DNA of 52,138 nucleotides from SFLA01 sp045595785 (GTDB lineage: Bacteria; Bacillota; Clostridia; Oscillospirales; CAG-382): contig JAZOBE010000008.1 of NCBI GenBank assembly GCA_045595785.1, positions 1 through 52,138 of the forward strand, read 5' to 3'. Shown here piece after piece: positions 31,118 to 39,319 of this stretch. Position 1 is the stretch's first letter, and the number at the start of each line of letters is the position of its first letter. The notes under the pieces are model-generated. The model saw only the letters and a list, made by a program, of their open reading frames with translations. It made no database searches and was not told the origin of the DNA. Both the position numbers and the translations under genes were made by a program.

Positions 31118-32344
31118 ATGAATACAGCAAAAATAATGAAAATATTTGAAGATACAGCTTATGTCCGCACCGGCGGAAGCCGGGAAGAACTTAAGTGTGC
31201 CGAATACATAAAGAGCCTTTGCGCGGAGATGGGGCTGGAAGCACACCTTGAATCCTTTGAGGTGGACATGGCAGAAGTAAAGGAAGCCCACCTTTATGCA
31301 GACGGCAGGGAAGTTACCTGCAAGGGTTACCTACTTTGCGGAAGCGGAGAGGTTGAAGCTCCCCTTTATTACCTCACTAATACCGATAAATACTCCCTTT
31401 CTCTTTGTAAGGGCAAGATAGTTATGATCGACGGCTACCTCGGCTATTGGATGTACCGCGATATTCTTGAAGCAGGTGCTGTTGGCTTTATCACCTATGA
31501 CGGTAACGCAAATTACGCAGACAGAGATATAGATAGACGCGAGCTGCGTCCTCACGTAAGCAAGGGAGATAAATTACTCGGCGTAAACATTAACGCCAAG
31601 GATGCTATTGAAATCATCAACAGCGATGTAAAGACTGCTAAAATAGTTGTTTCTCAGGACGAATACAAAGGCGTATCCCACAATGTAATTGCGGATATAA
31701 AGGGCGAAACCGACGAATACATAGTATTTACCGCTCATTACGATTCCACCTCTCTGTCACAGGGCGCATACGATAATATGTCGGGCAGTATCGGCCTTTT
31801 GAGTATTGCCGAATACTTCCTTTCATATCTCCACAGATACAGCCTTCGCTTTATCTGGTGCGGCAGTGAGGAGAGGGGACTGCTTGGCTCAAAGGCGTAC
31901 GTTAACGCCCACGAATCCGAGCTTGAAAAGACTGTTCTCAACATAAACCTCGATATGATCGGTTGTATTATGGGTAAATTCATCGCCTGCTGTACTTCCG
32001 AGGAAGCACTGGTACATTATATAAACTACTACGCATCCGAATATGGCTTCGGTATCACCACCCGTCAGGATGTTTATTCCAGCGATTCCACTCCTTTTGC
32101 GGATAAGGGCGTTCCCGCCATTTCCTTTGCACGTATTGCACCCAATAACACCGCTACCATCCACAACAGCTACGATACTATGGCGGTTATGAAGGGCGAG
32201 CAGATGGAAAGTGATATAGACTTTATCACTTCCTTCGCATGCCGTATGGCAAACGCTTGCCGCTGTCCCGTAGATAAAAAGATTCCCGATAATATTAAGG
32301 ATAAATTGGATATTTACCTCACTCGTAAACGCGCTCCCAAATAA
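31118..32344 (+). CDS. M28-family zinc aminopeptidase with PA-like insert
   Basis: The 408-residue enzyme has all di-zinc ligands of family M28: His207 (FTAHYDS), Asp219 (GAYDNMSG), Glu251-Glu252 (CGSEERGLLGS), Asp279 (NINLDMIG) and His349 (TIHNSYD). Residues about 60-195 resemble a PA domain (EAGAVGFITYDG). No signal peptide is present, so it acts in the cytoplasm, unlike most M28 enzymes. It probably cleaves N-terminal residues from peptides. It is co-transcribed with the ceramidase-like gene and followed by a terminator. Confidence 0.88.
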   Translation: MNTAKIMKIFEDTAYVRTGGSREELKCAEYIKSLCAEMGLEAHLESFEVDMAEVKEAHLYADGREVTCKGYLLCGSGEVEAPLYYLTNTDKYSLSLCKGKIVMIDGYLGYWMYRDILEAGAVGFITYDGNANYADRDIDRRELRPHVSKGDKLLGVNINAKDAIEIINSDVKTAKIVVSQDEYKGVSHNVIADIKGETDEYIVFTAHYDSTSLSQGAYDNMSGSIGLLSIAEYFLSYLHRYSLRFIWCGSEERGLLGSKAYVNAHESELEKTVLNINLDMIGCIMGKFIACCTSEEALVHYINYYASEYGFGITTRQDVYSSDSTPFADKGVPAISFARIAPNNTATIHNSYDTMAVMKGEQMESDIDFITSFACRMANACRCPVDKKIPDNIKDKLDIYLTRKRAPK

Positions 32345-32349
32345 TATCA

Positions 32350-32384
32350 TTTTCCCACGGAAAAACGCCGTGGGAAAAGTTTTA
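32350..32384 (+). terminator. Terminator after the M28 peptidase gene
   Basis: TTTTCCCACGG (32350-32360) pairs with CCGTGGGAAAA (32368-32378), then GTTTTAAT. Confidence 0.85.
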
Positions 32385-32460
32385 ATAAATATTTGTAATA
32401 TTCGCCAACCTTTTTCTTTTTTTCTTCACTATATGGTCAAACGGCGTCGGAGTTAATAAA

Positions 32461-34080
32461 ATGGAAAAACAAAAAGCAGACAAGATAATAACCGAATATT
32501 TGCAAAAGATATACGGATTTGCGGTAAAAAAGTCCTTTTCATTCGATGAGGCGGAGGATCTTTGCTCGGATATCGTCAGCGAGGTATATACTTCGTTGCT
32601 CAAATCCGAAGACATCGTAAATATTGAAGGATATATCTGGCGTATAAGCAGGTACACTTATTCAAAGTACGTATCCCGCAAAAAGAAACTGGAAGGCGTT
32701 TCGATAGACAACGTTATACTTCCGTATTACGAGGATTATTCCCTTGAAGAGCCGGATGAAGAGCTTTTCCGTCTGCGCCGCGAGGTGGCTTTTCTTACCA
32801 AAGCACGCCGCAAGATAGTTTTTATGTTTTATTACGAAAACAAATCGGTTTCCACCATATCAAAAGCTTTGAATATGCCCGAGGGTACCGTAAAGTGGCA
32901 TCTCAACAAAGCGAGAAACGAATTAAAGGAGAGTTTTACAATGGAAAGAAAAATAGGAAAGCTTGGTATATCCCCTTATGTTCCCATTATGTTCGGGCAT
33001 AACGGAAATCCGGGTTCAAACAGCGGCCCCGAGTTTTATCTCGGCGATAAGCTTAACTGCAATATCGCGTACAGCGTGTATTTTGAGCCCAGAAATCTTG
33101 AAGAAATAGCCGAAGAGCTTGGCGTAACTCCCGTGTATATCGAGGATAGGGTTGCTTTATTGGAAGAAAACGGCTTCCTTGTAAAGCGTGCCGACGGCAG
33201 ATATACAACGTACGTCAGATTTTCTTCCGAAACCTATTCCTTGGAACTTGAGGACAGAAAAAGAGAGCTCCAGCTTTCTCTTGCCGAAACACTTGCAAAG
33301 GAATACGCGCCTAAGGTTATTGAGGCGATTAAGGATGTAACCGACGTATATATTCCCACCGATAACAGACAGCTTTTTGAAGCGGCTGCGGTATTCTACG
33401 GCATTGCAAACAAATGCGCCATTTCTCTGCACAGAGACCTTAATAAATACAACATCAAAACCACAGCGGGAGGAGATTTTTCCGCATACGTTGAATGCGA
33501 TATGAAGCCTTCCGATCCGGATTACGTTTCCAAGCTGCCGGCACGGAAATACTGGTCCTGCGGCAACATGAACCGTTGGTCGGATAAATATCCTGCTGTT
33601 TATTCCTGGTCAATAGATTCCCGTCTTTCTTCTCGTAAAGGCGGTTGGGTAAATAATCGCACCGAAGATTACGAATACTTGTACGAGATTCTTAACGGCA
33701 CTCTCGCCAAAAACGAAGCAAACGCTGAAAAATTTGCCCGTCTTAAAGAAAGAGAATATATTACCGATGACGGCAAGGTTAACATAATGCTCGTAAATGG
33801 CAAATACGAGGGGCTTTTTGATAAGATTCCTTGCCTTGAAGAGTGCTACAAAGAAAAGGTTGCGCCATTTGCTCTTGAATATGCGGCGATTGTTTGTAAT
33901 CAATATCCCGAGCAGATGCATGATATGGTTACTGCCGACGCGGTTGGCGGATTTATAGGCAGAGATGTTGCGATTATGGTAATGGATATTCTGTATTCCG
34001 ACGGCACCTTTACGCCTCTTACCGAGCAGGAAAAGGTAACCTCAAATCTTTTAATGTTCACAGACATTCTTCCCGAATAA
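32461..34080 (+). CDS. ECF-type sigma factor fused to a winged-helix and large C-terminal domain
   Basis: The 539-residue protein begins as a sigma factor: region 2 at about 1-75 (DEAEDLCSDIVSEVYTSLL, GYIWRISRYTYSKYV) and region 4 at about 105-160 (KARRKIVFMFYYENKSVSTI, NMPEGTVKWHLNKARNELKE). Instead of ending there it continues for about 380 residues. First comes a winged-helix-like part (LEEIAEELGVTPVYIEDRVA, LLEENGFLVKRADGRYTTYV, about 215-260), then a mixed domain with no motif known to me, ending in helices. GGAG lies 8 bases before the ATG. No separate anti-sigma gene is nearby, so the C-terminal part may sense the signal itself. A strong terminator follows. Confidence 0.75.
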   Translation: MEKQKADKIITEYLQKIYGFAVKKSFSFDEAEDLCSDIVSEVYTSLLKSEDIVNIEGYIWRISRYTYSKYVSRKKKLEGVSIDNVILPYYEDYSLEEPDEELFRLRREVAFLTKARRKIVFMFYYENKSVSTISKALNMPEGTVKWHLNKARNELKESFTMERKIGKLGISPYVPIMFGHNGNPGSNSGPEFYLGDKLNCNIAYSVYFEPRNLEEIAEELGVTPVYIEDRVALLEENGFLVKRADGRYTTYVRFSSETYSLELEDRKRELQLSLAETLAKEYAPKVIEAIKDVTDVYIPTDNRQLFEAAAVFYGIANKCAISLHRDLNKYNIKTTAGGDFSAYVECDMKPSDPDYVSKLPARKYWSCGNMNRWSDKYPAVYSWSIDSRLSSRKGGWVNNRTEDYEYLYEILNGTLAKNEANAEKFARLKEREYITDDGKVNIMLVNGKYEGLFDKIPCLEECYKEKVAPFALEYAAIVCNQYPEQMHDMVTADAVGGFIGRDVAIMVMDILYSDGTFTPLTEQEKVTSNLLMFTDILPE

Positions 34081-34098
34081 GGAAAACGCTAATACTTA

Positions 34099-34130
34099 AA
34101 ACATCCCCACTTTTTGTGGGGTTGTTTTTA
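34099..34130. terminator. Terminator between the sigma fusion and the DUF11 gene
   Basis: CCCCAC-TTTTT-GTGGGG core (within 34099-34126) with T run. It overlaps the stop codon of the converging gene. Confidence 0.8.
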
Positions 34131-34982
34131 TATGACCGTACCCGTTACGGTAAGTGTGCATACACCGGGAGCAATGCGCCAGCCGCACTCTGCATCTCTC
34201 GTGTATACGGCTGCGGGAACGGATATCTGACCCAAAACCGTAGAAAACTTGCCGGTTATGATACTGTAATTATAATTTTCGGGAGAAGACCAGTTAACAC
34301 CGTTGTAGGTAACCGAGGTAATGTTCAGCCGAGGTTCAAATGTGTCCGAGAGCACTATATCGTCGTCGGCAGTGGCTTCTGTGTTTCCCGAATTCTGTAT
34401 TGTGAACGTATAGGTAATGCTTTCCTTTGTCGTAACCACAGCGGGACACACTGCTTTACTAACGGTGAGTGCAGGGGAATTATCAGCGCGCACTGTTGCA
34501 GATACGGTTATACGCTGTGAAAGGGTTTCTCCCGATATTATTGCGGTGTTGGTTATTATTCCATCGCTGTCGGGCGGTGCGCAATTGGTTACCTCGGCTT
34601 CGTATACGATCATTGCATTTCCCTCAGAGGGAACGGTTATTCCCGTAAACATAAGGTTCTGTCCAACGGTTACCGAAGGCGGCTCCTGCAGTATTCCGTT
34701 TACATAATATCTTACAGCTCCCTGAACGTAGGCAAGGGGAGTCATTCTTATATTTCCCGAAAAAAACGCGCCCATATCATCGGTGATCGATATGCCGTAT
34801 ATCGGGCAATCTCCGGAATTCACCAGACTTATTGCATAGGATACTTTTCCGCCCACGGAATAGCTGTCGTTAACGGCGGCCTTTACGGCAGTAAGCACAT
34901 CCTGCACCGTTCCCGAAACGGTATTTGAGTTAACTGTACCGCCGCTGTAAGAAAGCGTGGCGGTATTGGTGAAGCTTGCCAT
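34128..34982 (-). CDS. DUF11-type repeat protein without signal peptide
   Basis: The 284-residue protein consists of beta-sandwich repeats. The first covers about 1-130 (SFTNTATLSYSGGTVNSNTV, YAISLVNSGDCPIYGISITD, then NAMIVYEAEVTN) and the second about 165-284 (ALTVSKAVCPAVVTTKESIT, FTIQNSGNTEATADDDIVLS). Such DUF11 repeats usually belong to long cell-wall proteins. This one has neither signal peptide nor anchor, and it starts cleanly after AAGGAGAAC. Short signal-less versions occur in spore-formers, possibly released with the mother cell, but that is a guess. Threonine and serine are abundant; cysteines are few. Confidence 0.7.
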   Translation of the reverse strand: MASFTNTATLSYSGGTVNSNTVSGTVQDVLTAVKAAVNDSYSVGGKVSYAISLVNSGDCPIYGISITDDMGAFFSGNIRMTPLAYVQGAVRYYVNGILQEPPSVTVGQNLMFTGITVPSEGNAMIVYEAEVTNCAPPDSDGIITNTAIISGETLSQRITVSATVRADNSPALTVSKAVCPAVVTTKESITYTFTIQNSGNTEATADDDIVLSDTFEPRLNITSVTYNGVNWSSPENYNYSIITGKFSTVLGQISVPAAVYTRDAECGWRIAPGVCTLTVTGTVI

Positions 34983-35073
34983 TTGCTGTTCTCCTTATAG
35001 ATAATGTTTTATCGGCTTATGCCGTATACTTTATTTTATGTTCGTCTATCTTTGTAAGTGAACGTTTTTTATG

Positions 35074-35102
35074 TTGACAATTATCTTAAAATTATGTACA
35101 AT
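35074..35102 (+). promoter_or_regulatory. Promoter of the DUF4855 lipoprotein locus
   Basis: TTGACA (35074-35079), 17 bp ending in TATG, TACAAT (35097-35102). Confidence 0.85.
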
Positions 35103-35152
35103 ATATGATGTATGAATGTCCGCATCTTCCTTGCGGTGAAAGAGGTAAAAAT

Positions 35153-38100
35153 ATGAATAGGCTTACAAAACTGATTTCACTTTTTCTTGCCGTTCTGTTC
35201 GTGCTTTGCTCTTGTACGACACCCGGCGGAAACACTTCCGATGTCTCTGACGTCAGCGGCAACGTAAGTGAGAACAAGGAGGTCTTTGACCCCGATAATA
35301 TTAAGTACACACTTGTAAGTAAGGGAAAGCCCTATACTTGCGAGCCCGCTGCAACTGAAGCTTATGCAGACGTTTACGGTCAGCAGCTCACAGACGGTCT
35401 TGTTACTCCTGACACTTACGTTCATTATACCGATCCGAGAATGGTTGGCTTCAGCTCCTCCAATGGTGTTGAAAAGAACGTTGAGATAGTTATCGACCTT
35501 GGAGAGGACGGAAAGCGTATCTCCGCACTTGCTGTTCGCTGTCTTGAGTTTTACAGTGACGGTGTCCGTCTTGCACCTACCGTACGTTTCAGCGGCTCTG
35601 CTGACGGTGAGGATTGGTCCGGTATCGGAACAACCGCATTTGTCGCTCAGGGTGACAGAAACGTTATTACCGCAAAGTATTCTCCTAAAACTCCTCTCAA
35701 TTACCGTTACATAAAGATACGCGTTAATTTTGCAGGCGGCTCTCACTTCTTCTTCCTTGATGAAGTGCAGGTTTTTGCCGACGTACCTGAGACTTCGGAT
35801 TCCGGTGCGGTTGAGCTGGCATACAAAAACAGCAATACAGATAAAGACGCTTGGAAGGCACTTTCCACCTCTAAGAAGGCGGATTACGCTGTAAGCGGTA
35901 ACATCGCAGCATCAAAGCTGTATAAGCTTGAGAACGCTGTTATTGATGAGCGTACTCCCATTGATTCCAAGGCTCTTCTGCTTACCAACGCAGATACTGT
36001 TTCCCGTATGTTCAGTGAGCCTGTATGGGTAGGTTTCTCCGCTAAAGACGGAAAGAATCCTACTGTAACCGTTGACCTTGGAGAAAAATTTGATAACATT
36101 TTTGGCTTCCGTGTTCACGCACTCGGCGGCGGCGTTTATCTTGATTATCCCGATTACGTTGACGTTTACGCTTCCAAGGACGCCAAAAACTACACCTTTG
36201 TAGGCAGAGTTTTCGCTCCTGCAGGCGGTGAGAATTTTGCATATACTATTCTGCTTCCCGAGTATATCGAGGCTAAATCCGTTAAGTTTGAATTTGCCGG
36301 TGAGAACACCTTCTGGATAGAAGAGGTAGAGGTTCTTGCAGGCTTTGGCGAAGATTATACCGGCGAGATATATCCTCCCGTATCCTTCCCCGTTGTAACC
36401 GAGGATGAGTATTGGTCCTCCTCCGAAAGCGATTATAGTAAGCGTCAGAACCTGCTTAAGGGGCTTCCTCAGCAGATCGCTGCAGCTCATTACGCAGATC
36501 CCGTAAATTACGGTAAAAACAACGCTACTGTTGACAACACTGCTCTTACCGACGGTAAGCGTGCAAAGGGAACTGACCGTAATAACGGTGAGTGGTTCTA
36601 TATCAACGGCGGTAAGGGACTTAATTTCTTCTATGATCTTGGCGCCCTTTCTTCTGTTGACGAAATAGTTGTAAGCTTTTTGGAATACAAGGATTGGGCA
36701 GTAATGCGTCCCAAGTTCTGTACGGTGTTCCTTTCTGATGACGGTAATACCTGGTATAAAGTCGGATACTGTACCCGTGATGACGGAGATTCTGCAGTAA
36801 ACGGCGAAAAGCGTCTGGAATATAGATTCGAACTGGATAACACCTACGCTGCACGCTTCGTGCGTTTCCGTATTGAGTGTGAAGGTTGGGGATACCTTGA
36901 TGAATTCGAGGTATTCGGCACTAAGGCAGTAGGCGGCAACGCTGTACGCCTTGAAAAGAGCGGTCTTGTATCCGCCCCCTTCTATACCAATGATTCCGTT
37001 GCACAATATGCAACTACCGAAAATACTCCTATCAAAGCAGAGGATATAAACCTTCTGTATATCAGTTCCTCCGACGCTGATAATTTTGATGAAAACCGTC
37101 TCCTTCCTTACGTAGCATATCTTGATAAGGACGGCAACGTTGTTGATACGTTTATGGACGGCTTCTTGTACCTTCCCGCCAGCCCTCTGCCCTCCGGTCA
37201 GGCTCCTCACCTTGCAACCGTTATGTCTGACTGGGAATGGCTGTATGAACAGACCTTCCACGGCGTTTACGGCTTTGATGCACTTGATGCAACTATAGCG
37301 AGCGTAAAGGATACTCTCGGCGCAGGCTACGAGGACTACAAGGTTCAGGTTTATGCCACCATTCTTGCTTTGCCCGAAACTCACGAAAACTTTGGTGACG
37401 TTGACGGCGACGGCGTTACCGAATCTCTTGCAACTGCAGAAGGAAGAGATAAGGTTGTAAGATGGTTTATTCAGAAGTGTCTGGATGAATTTGCTGCTTG
37501 TGGTTACGAAAACCTTGAACTGGGCGGATTCTATTGGATGAACGAAGAAGTAACCTGGACAAAAGACGATTCTCACATCATCTCTCAGGTAGCGGATATA
37601 GTTCACGAAATGGGCTCTTATTTCCTTTGGATTCCTTATTATACTGCGAACCGTTATTTCACCGGTTATGAATTGGGTTTTGACCTTGTTAATATGCAGC
37701 CAAACGTGGTATTCGATCTTGAGTCTCCTCTCTGGCGTTTCCCCTCTACAGCACTTCTTACCAAGCAGAATCATATGTGTGTAGAGATAGAGCACACCCG
37801 TGAGGCAATGTCCAATATGGCGTATGCTCGTAACTATATGCTGTATCTGTACTACGGCGAGGTTTACGGATATATTGATGCTATCCATATGTATTACAAC
37901 GATAGAAACAATATTTCCGAGATGGGTATCAGCGATGATCCTCTCTGCCGTCTCCAGTATGATGCAACTTATATGTTTGCCAAGGGAACGCTTGACGTTA
38001 CTCCCGACACCAAGGATACCTTCAAGGGCGAGACTGCAAAGGAAACCATATTTATCGGTGACCTTAATTCCGAAAACGGCTTCTCGATGTTCACCCTTGC

Positions 38101-38257
38101 TTCAATGCCCGAAAACGGCACGGTATCTCTTTCTGCAGACGGTACCTTTGCGTACTATCCTGATAAGGGCTTTACCGGTACCGATAAGTTTACTTATACC
38201 TACAACAACCTTCTCGGTGAGTCCGAAGAGTGTACGGTTGAAATAAACGTAAAATAG
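35153..38257 (+). CDS. Large lipoprotein: discoidin-like domains, DUF4855 and Ig-like domain
   Basis: The 1034-residue product has a lipoprotein signal (MNRLTKLISLFLAVLFVLCSC, lipid Cys21) and a short DVSDVSGNVS linker. Three F5/8 (discoidin)-like sandwiches follow at about 60-215, 235-400 and 440-590, each ending in a FWIEEVEV/YLDEFEVFG-type strand. A DUF4855-like domain lies at about 620-920 (LELGGFYWMNEEVTW, SYFLWIPYYTANRY), and a cadherin/Big-type module ends the protein (MPENGTVSLSADGTFAYYPD, GFTGTDKFTYTYNN). DUF4855 has a glycosidase-like TIM-barrel look; WMNEE may hold catalytic acids. ATG 35153 is chosen after GAAAGAGG. It probably binds and acts on glycans at the cell surface. Confidence 0.75.
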   Translation: MNRLTKLISLFLAVLFVLCSCTTPGGNTSDVSDVSGNVSENKEVFDPDNIKYTLVSKGKPYTCEPAATEAYADVYGQQLTDGLVTPDTYVHYTDPRMVGFSSSNGVEKNVEIVIDLGEDGKRISALAVRCLEFYSDGVRLAPTVRFSGSADGEDWSGIGTTAFVAQGDRNVITAKYSPKTPLNYRYIKIRVNFAGGSHFFFLDEVQVFADVPETSDSGAVELAYKNSNTDKDAWKALSTSKKADYAVSGNIAASKLYKLENAVIDERTPIDSKALLLTNADTVSRMFSEPVWVGFSAKDGKNPTVTVDLGEKFDNIFGFRVHALGGGVYLDYPDYVDVYASKDAKNYTFVGRVFAPAGGENFAYTILLPEYIEAKSVKFEFAGENTFWIEEVEVLAGFGEDYTGEIYPPVSFPVVTEDEYWSSSESDYSKRQNLLKGLPQQIAAAHYADPVNYGKNNATVDNTALTDGKRAKGTDRNNGEWFYINGGKGLNFFYDLGALSSVDEIVVSFLEYKDWAVMRPKFCTVFLSDDGNTWYKVGYCTRDDGDSAVNGEKRLEYRFELDNTYAARFVRFRIECEGWGYLDEFEVFGTKAVGGNAVRLEKSGLVSAPFYTNDSVAQYATTENTPIKAEDINLLYISSSDADNFDENRLLPYVAYLDKDGNVVDTFMDGFLYLPASPLPSGQAPHLATVMSDWEWLYEQTFHGVYGFDALDATIASVKDTLGAGYEDYKVQVYATILALPETHENFGDVDGDGVTESLATAEGRDKVVRWFIQKCLDEFAACGYENLELGGFYWMNEEVTWTKDDSHIISQVADIVHEMGSYFLWIPYYTANRYFTGYELGFDLVNMQPNVVFDLESPLWRFPSTALLTKQNHMCVEIEHTREAMSNMAYARNYMLYLYYGEVYGYIDAIHMYYNDRNNISEMGISDDPLCRLQYDATYMFAKGTLDVTPDTKDTFKGETAKETIFIGDLNSENGFSMFTLASMPENGTVSLSADGTFAYYPDKGFTGTDKFTYTYNNLLGESEECTVEINVK

Positions 38258-38322
38258 TTGTTTACGGTGAAAGAAGCTGCATGAAAACGCTTCTTGTGCG
38301 CCCGTACTCAAATAAAGAGAGC

Positions 38323-38348
38323 GAGGCGTCTTCGAACGAAGACGCCTC
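38323..38348 (+). terminator. Hairpin between the DUF4855 and DUF4434 genes
   Basis: Perfect inverted repeat (GAGGCGTCTTCG with CGAAGACGCCTC around AA) followed only by CTTTGAT; likely partial terminator or transcript-stabilising hairpin. Confidence 0.55.
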
Positions 38349-38372
38349 CTTTGATAAAACGAGGAATTGGTT

Positions 38373-39314
38373 ATGAAGACGTATACCACAGTAAGCGGCA
38401 CATTTATTCAGCCCTGGGCTTTCGCAAAGTATTCGGTTGCCCAATGGGAGGAGCATTATGACAAATTGCTTGAGGTCGGTATTGATACCGTTATACTGCA
38501 ATGGTCCGCAACAACGCCTTACGGCAGATTTAAGGATTGCTTTTACCGGACAATTCTTGATTTGGAAAAACACACCGATGATTACCGTTGCTTTTCTGCT
38601 TGTATTCCCAATATGCTTGCGGCGGCGAAAAACAAGAGAGTAAAGGTATGGCTGGGACTCAATATTTCCGATGAATGGTGGCGTTTTTCTACTCTTTCCG
38701 AGGAATGGAGCAGGTGTCAGGCGCAGATAGGCGTCGCTATTGCGAAAGAGCTTTACGATAACTATTATGCCGATTATTCCGAAAGCTTCGCAGGCTGGTA
38801 TTGGCCTTGGGAGCTTTATAATCATATGTCTCTTGAACTTGCACTTACCGGCGGAGAATTTATGGATATGTATCTTGACGGTCTTACAGATATAGACCCT
38901 GCACTTCCGCTGATGCTGTCGCCTTTTATTTCCGACAGAACTTCCTTGGAGCACACGGAATCGGTGTGGAATAAGTTTTTTGAAAGCTGTAATATGCGTT
39001 CAGGCGATATCTTCTGCTGTCAGGATTCAGTTGGTGCTGGGCATCTTCCCATAGAAAAGCTTGACAGTTATTGTAAAGCAATATATAATTCAATACGTAA
39101 GCAAAAGGGAATAGTTTTTTTGGCTAACAACGAAAACTTCAATCCGAATTTTACTTCTGCGGAGTTATCACGCTTTGTGGAGCAAATGAAGATAACCGAT
39201 AAATACGTAACCGGACACGTTACCTTTTCTTATTCCCACTATTACCACCCAGACCGACATCCCGATAAGCATTTGCAGTACAAAAAATATTTTGAGACAG
39301 GCGAGGTGAGCTGA
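38373..39314 (+). CDS. DUF4434-family protein (glycosidase-like TIM barrel)
   Basis: The 313-residue protein opens with SGTFIQPWAFAKYSVAQWEE, then EVGIDTVILQW, NISDEWWRFS and FAGWYWPWEL, all typical of the DUF4434 group, which is related to glycoside hydrolases. No signal peptide is seen, so it should be cytoplasmic although its neighbours are surface lipoproteins. ATG 38373 follows GAGGA by 7 bases; an upstream in-frame TTG at 38367 is too close to that site. The CotH lipoprotein gene starts 5 bases after the stop, so the two are co-transcribed. The substrate is unknown. Confidence 0.75.
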   Translation: MKTYTTVSGTFIQPWAFAKYSVAQWEEHYDKLLEVGIDTVILQWSATTPYGRFKDCFYRTILDLEKHTDDYRCFSACIPNMLAAAKNKRVKVWLGLNISDEWWRFSTLSEEWSRCQAQIGVAIAKELYDNYYADYSESFAGWYWPWELYNHMSLELALTGGEFMDMYLDGLTDIDPALPLMLSPFISDRTSLEHTESVWNKFFESCNMRSGDIFCCQDSVGAGHLPIEKLDSYCKAIYNSIRKQKGIVFLANNENFNPNFTSAELSRFVEQMKITDKYVTGHVTFSYSHYYHPDRHPDKHLQYKKYFETGEVS

Positions 39315-39319
39315 CAATA

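Noticed and set aside
32407..32448. ECF-type promoter (AAC ... CGTC) for the sigma fusion gene
   Set aside because: The two elements are 35 bases apart, far from the 16-17 expected.
35912..37888. 658-residue minus-strand frame inside the DUF4855 lipoprotein gene
   Set aside because: Antisense to a protein with clear signal, domains and promoter; its translation is cysteine- and histidine-rich without domain pattern.
38281..38376. 31-codon frame between the DUF4855 and DUF4434 genes, overlapping the next ATG
   Set aside because: It has a poor ribosome binding site and runs through the strong hairpin at 38323-38348; no family. The MKTLLVRPYSN start only superficially recalls radical SAM proteins.
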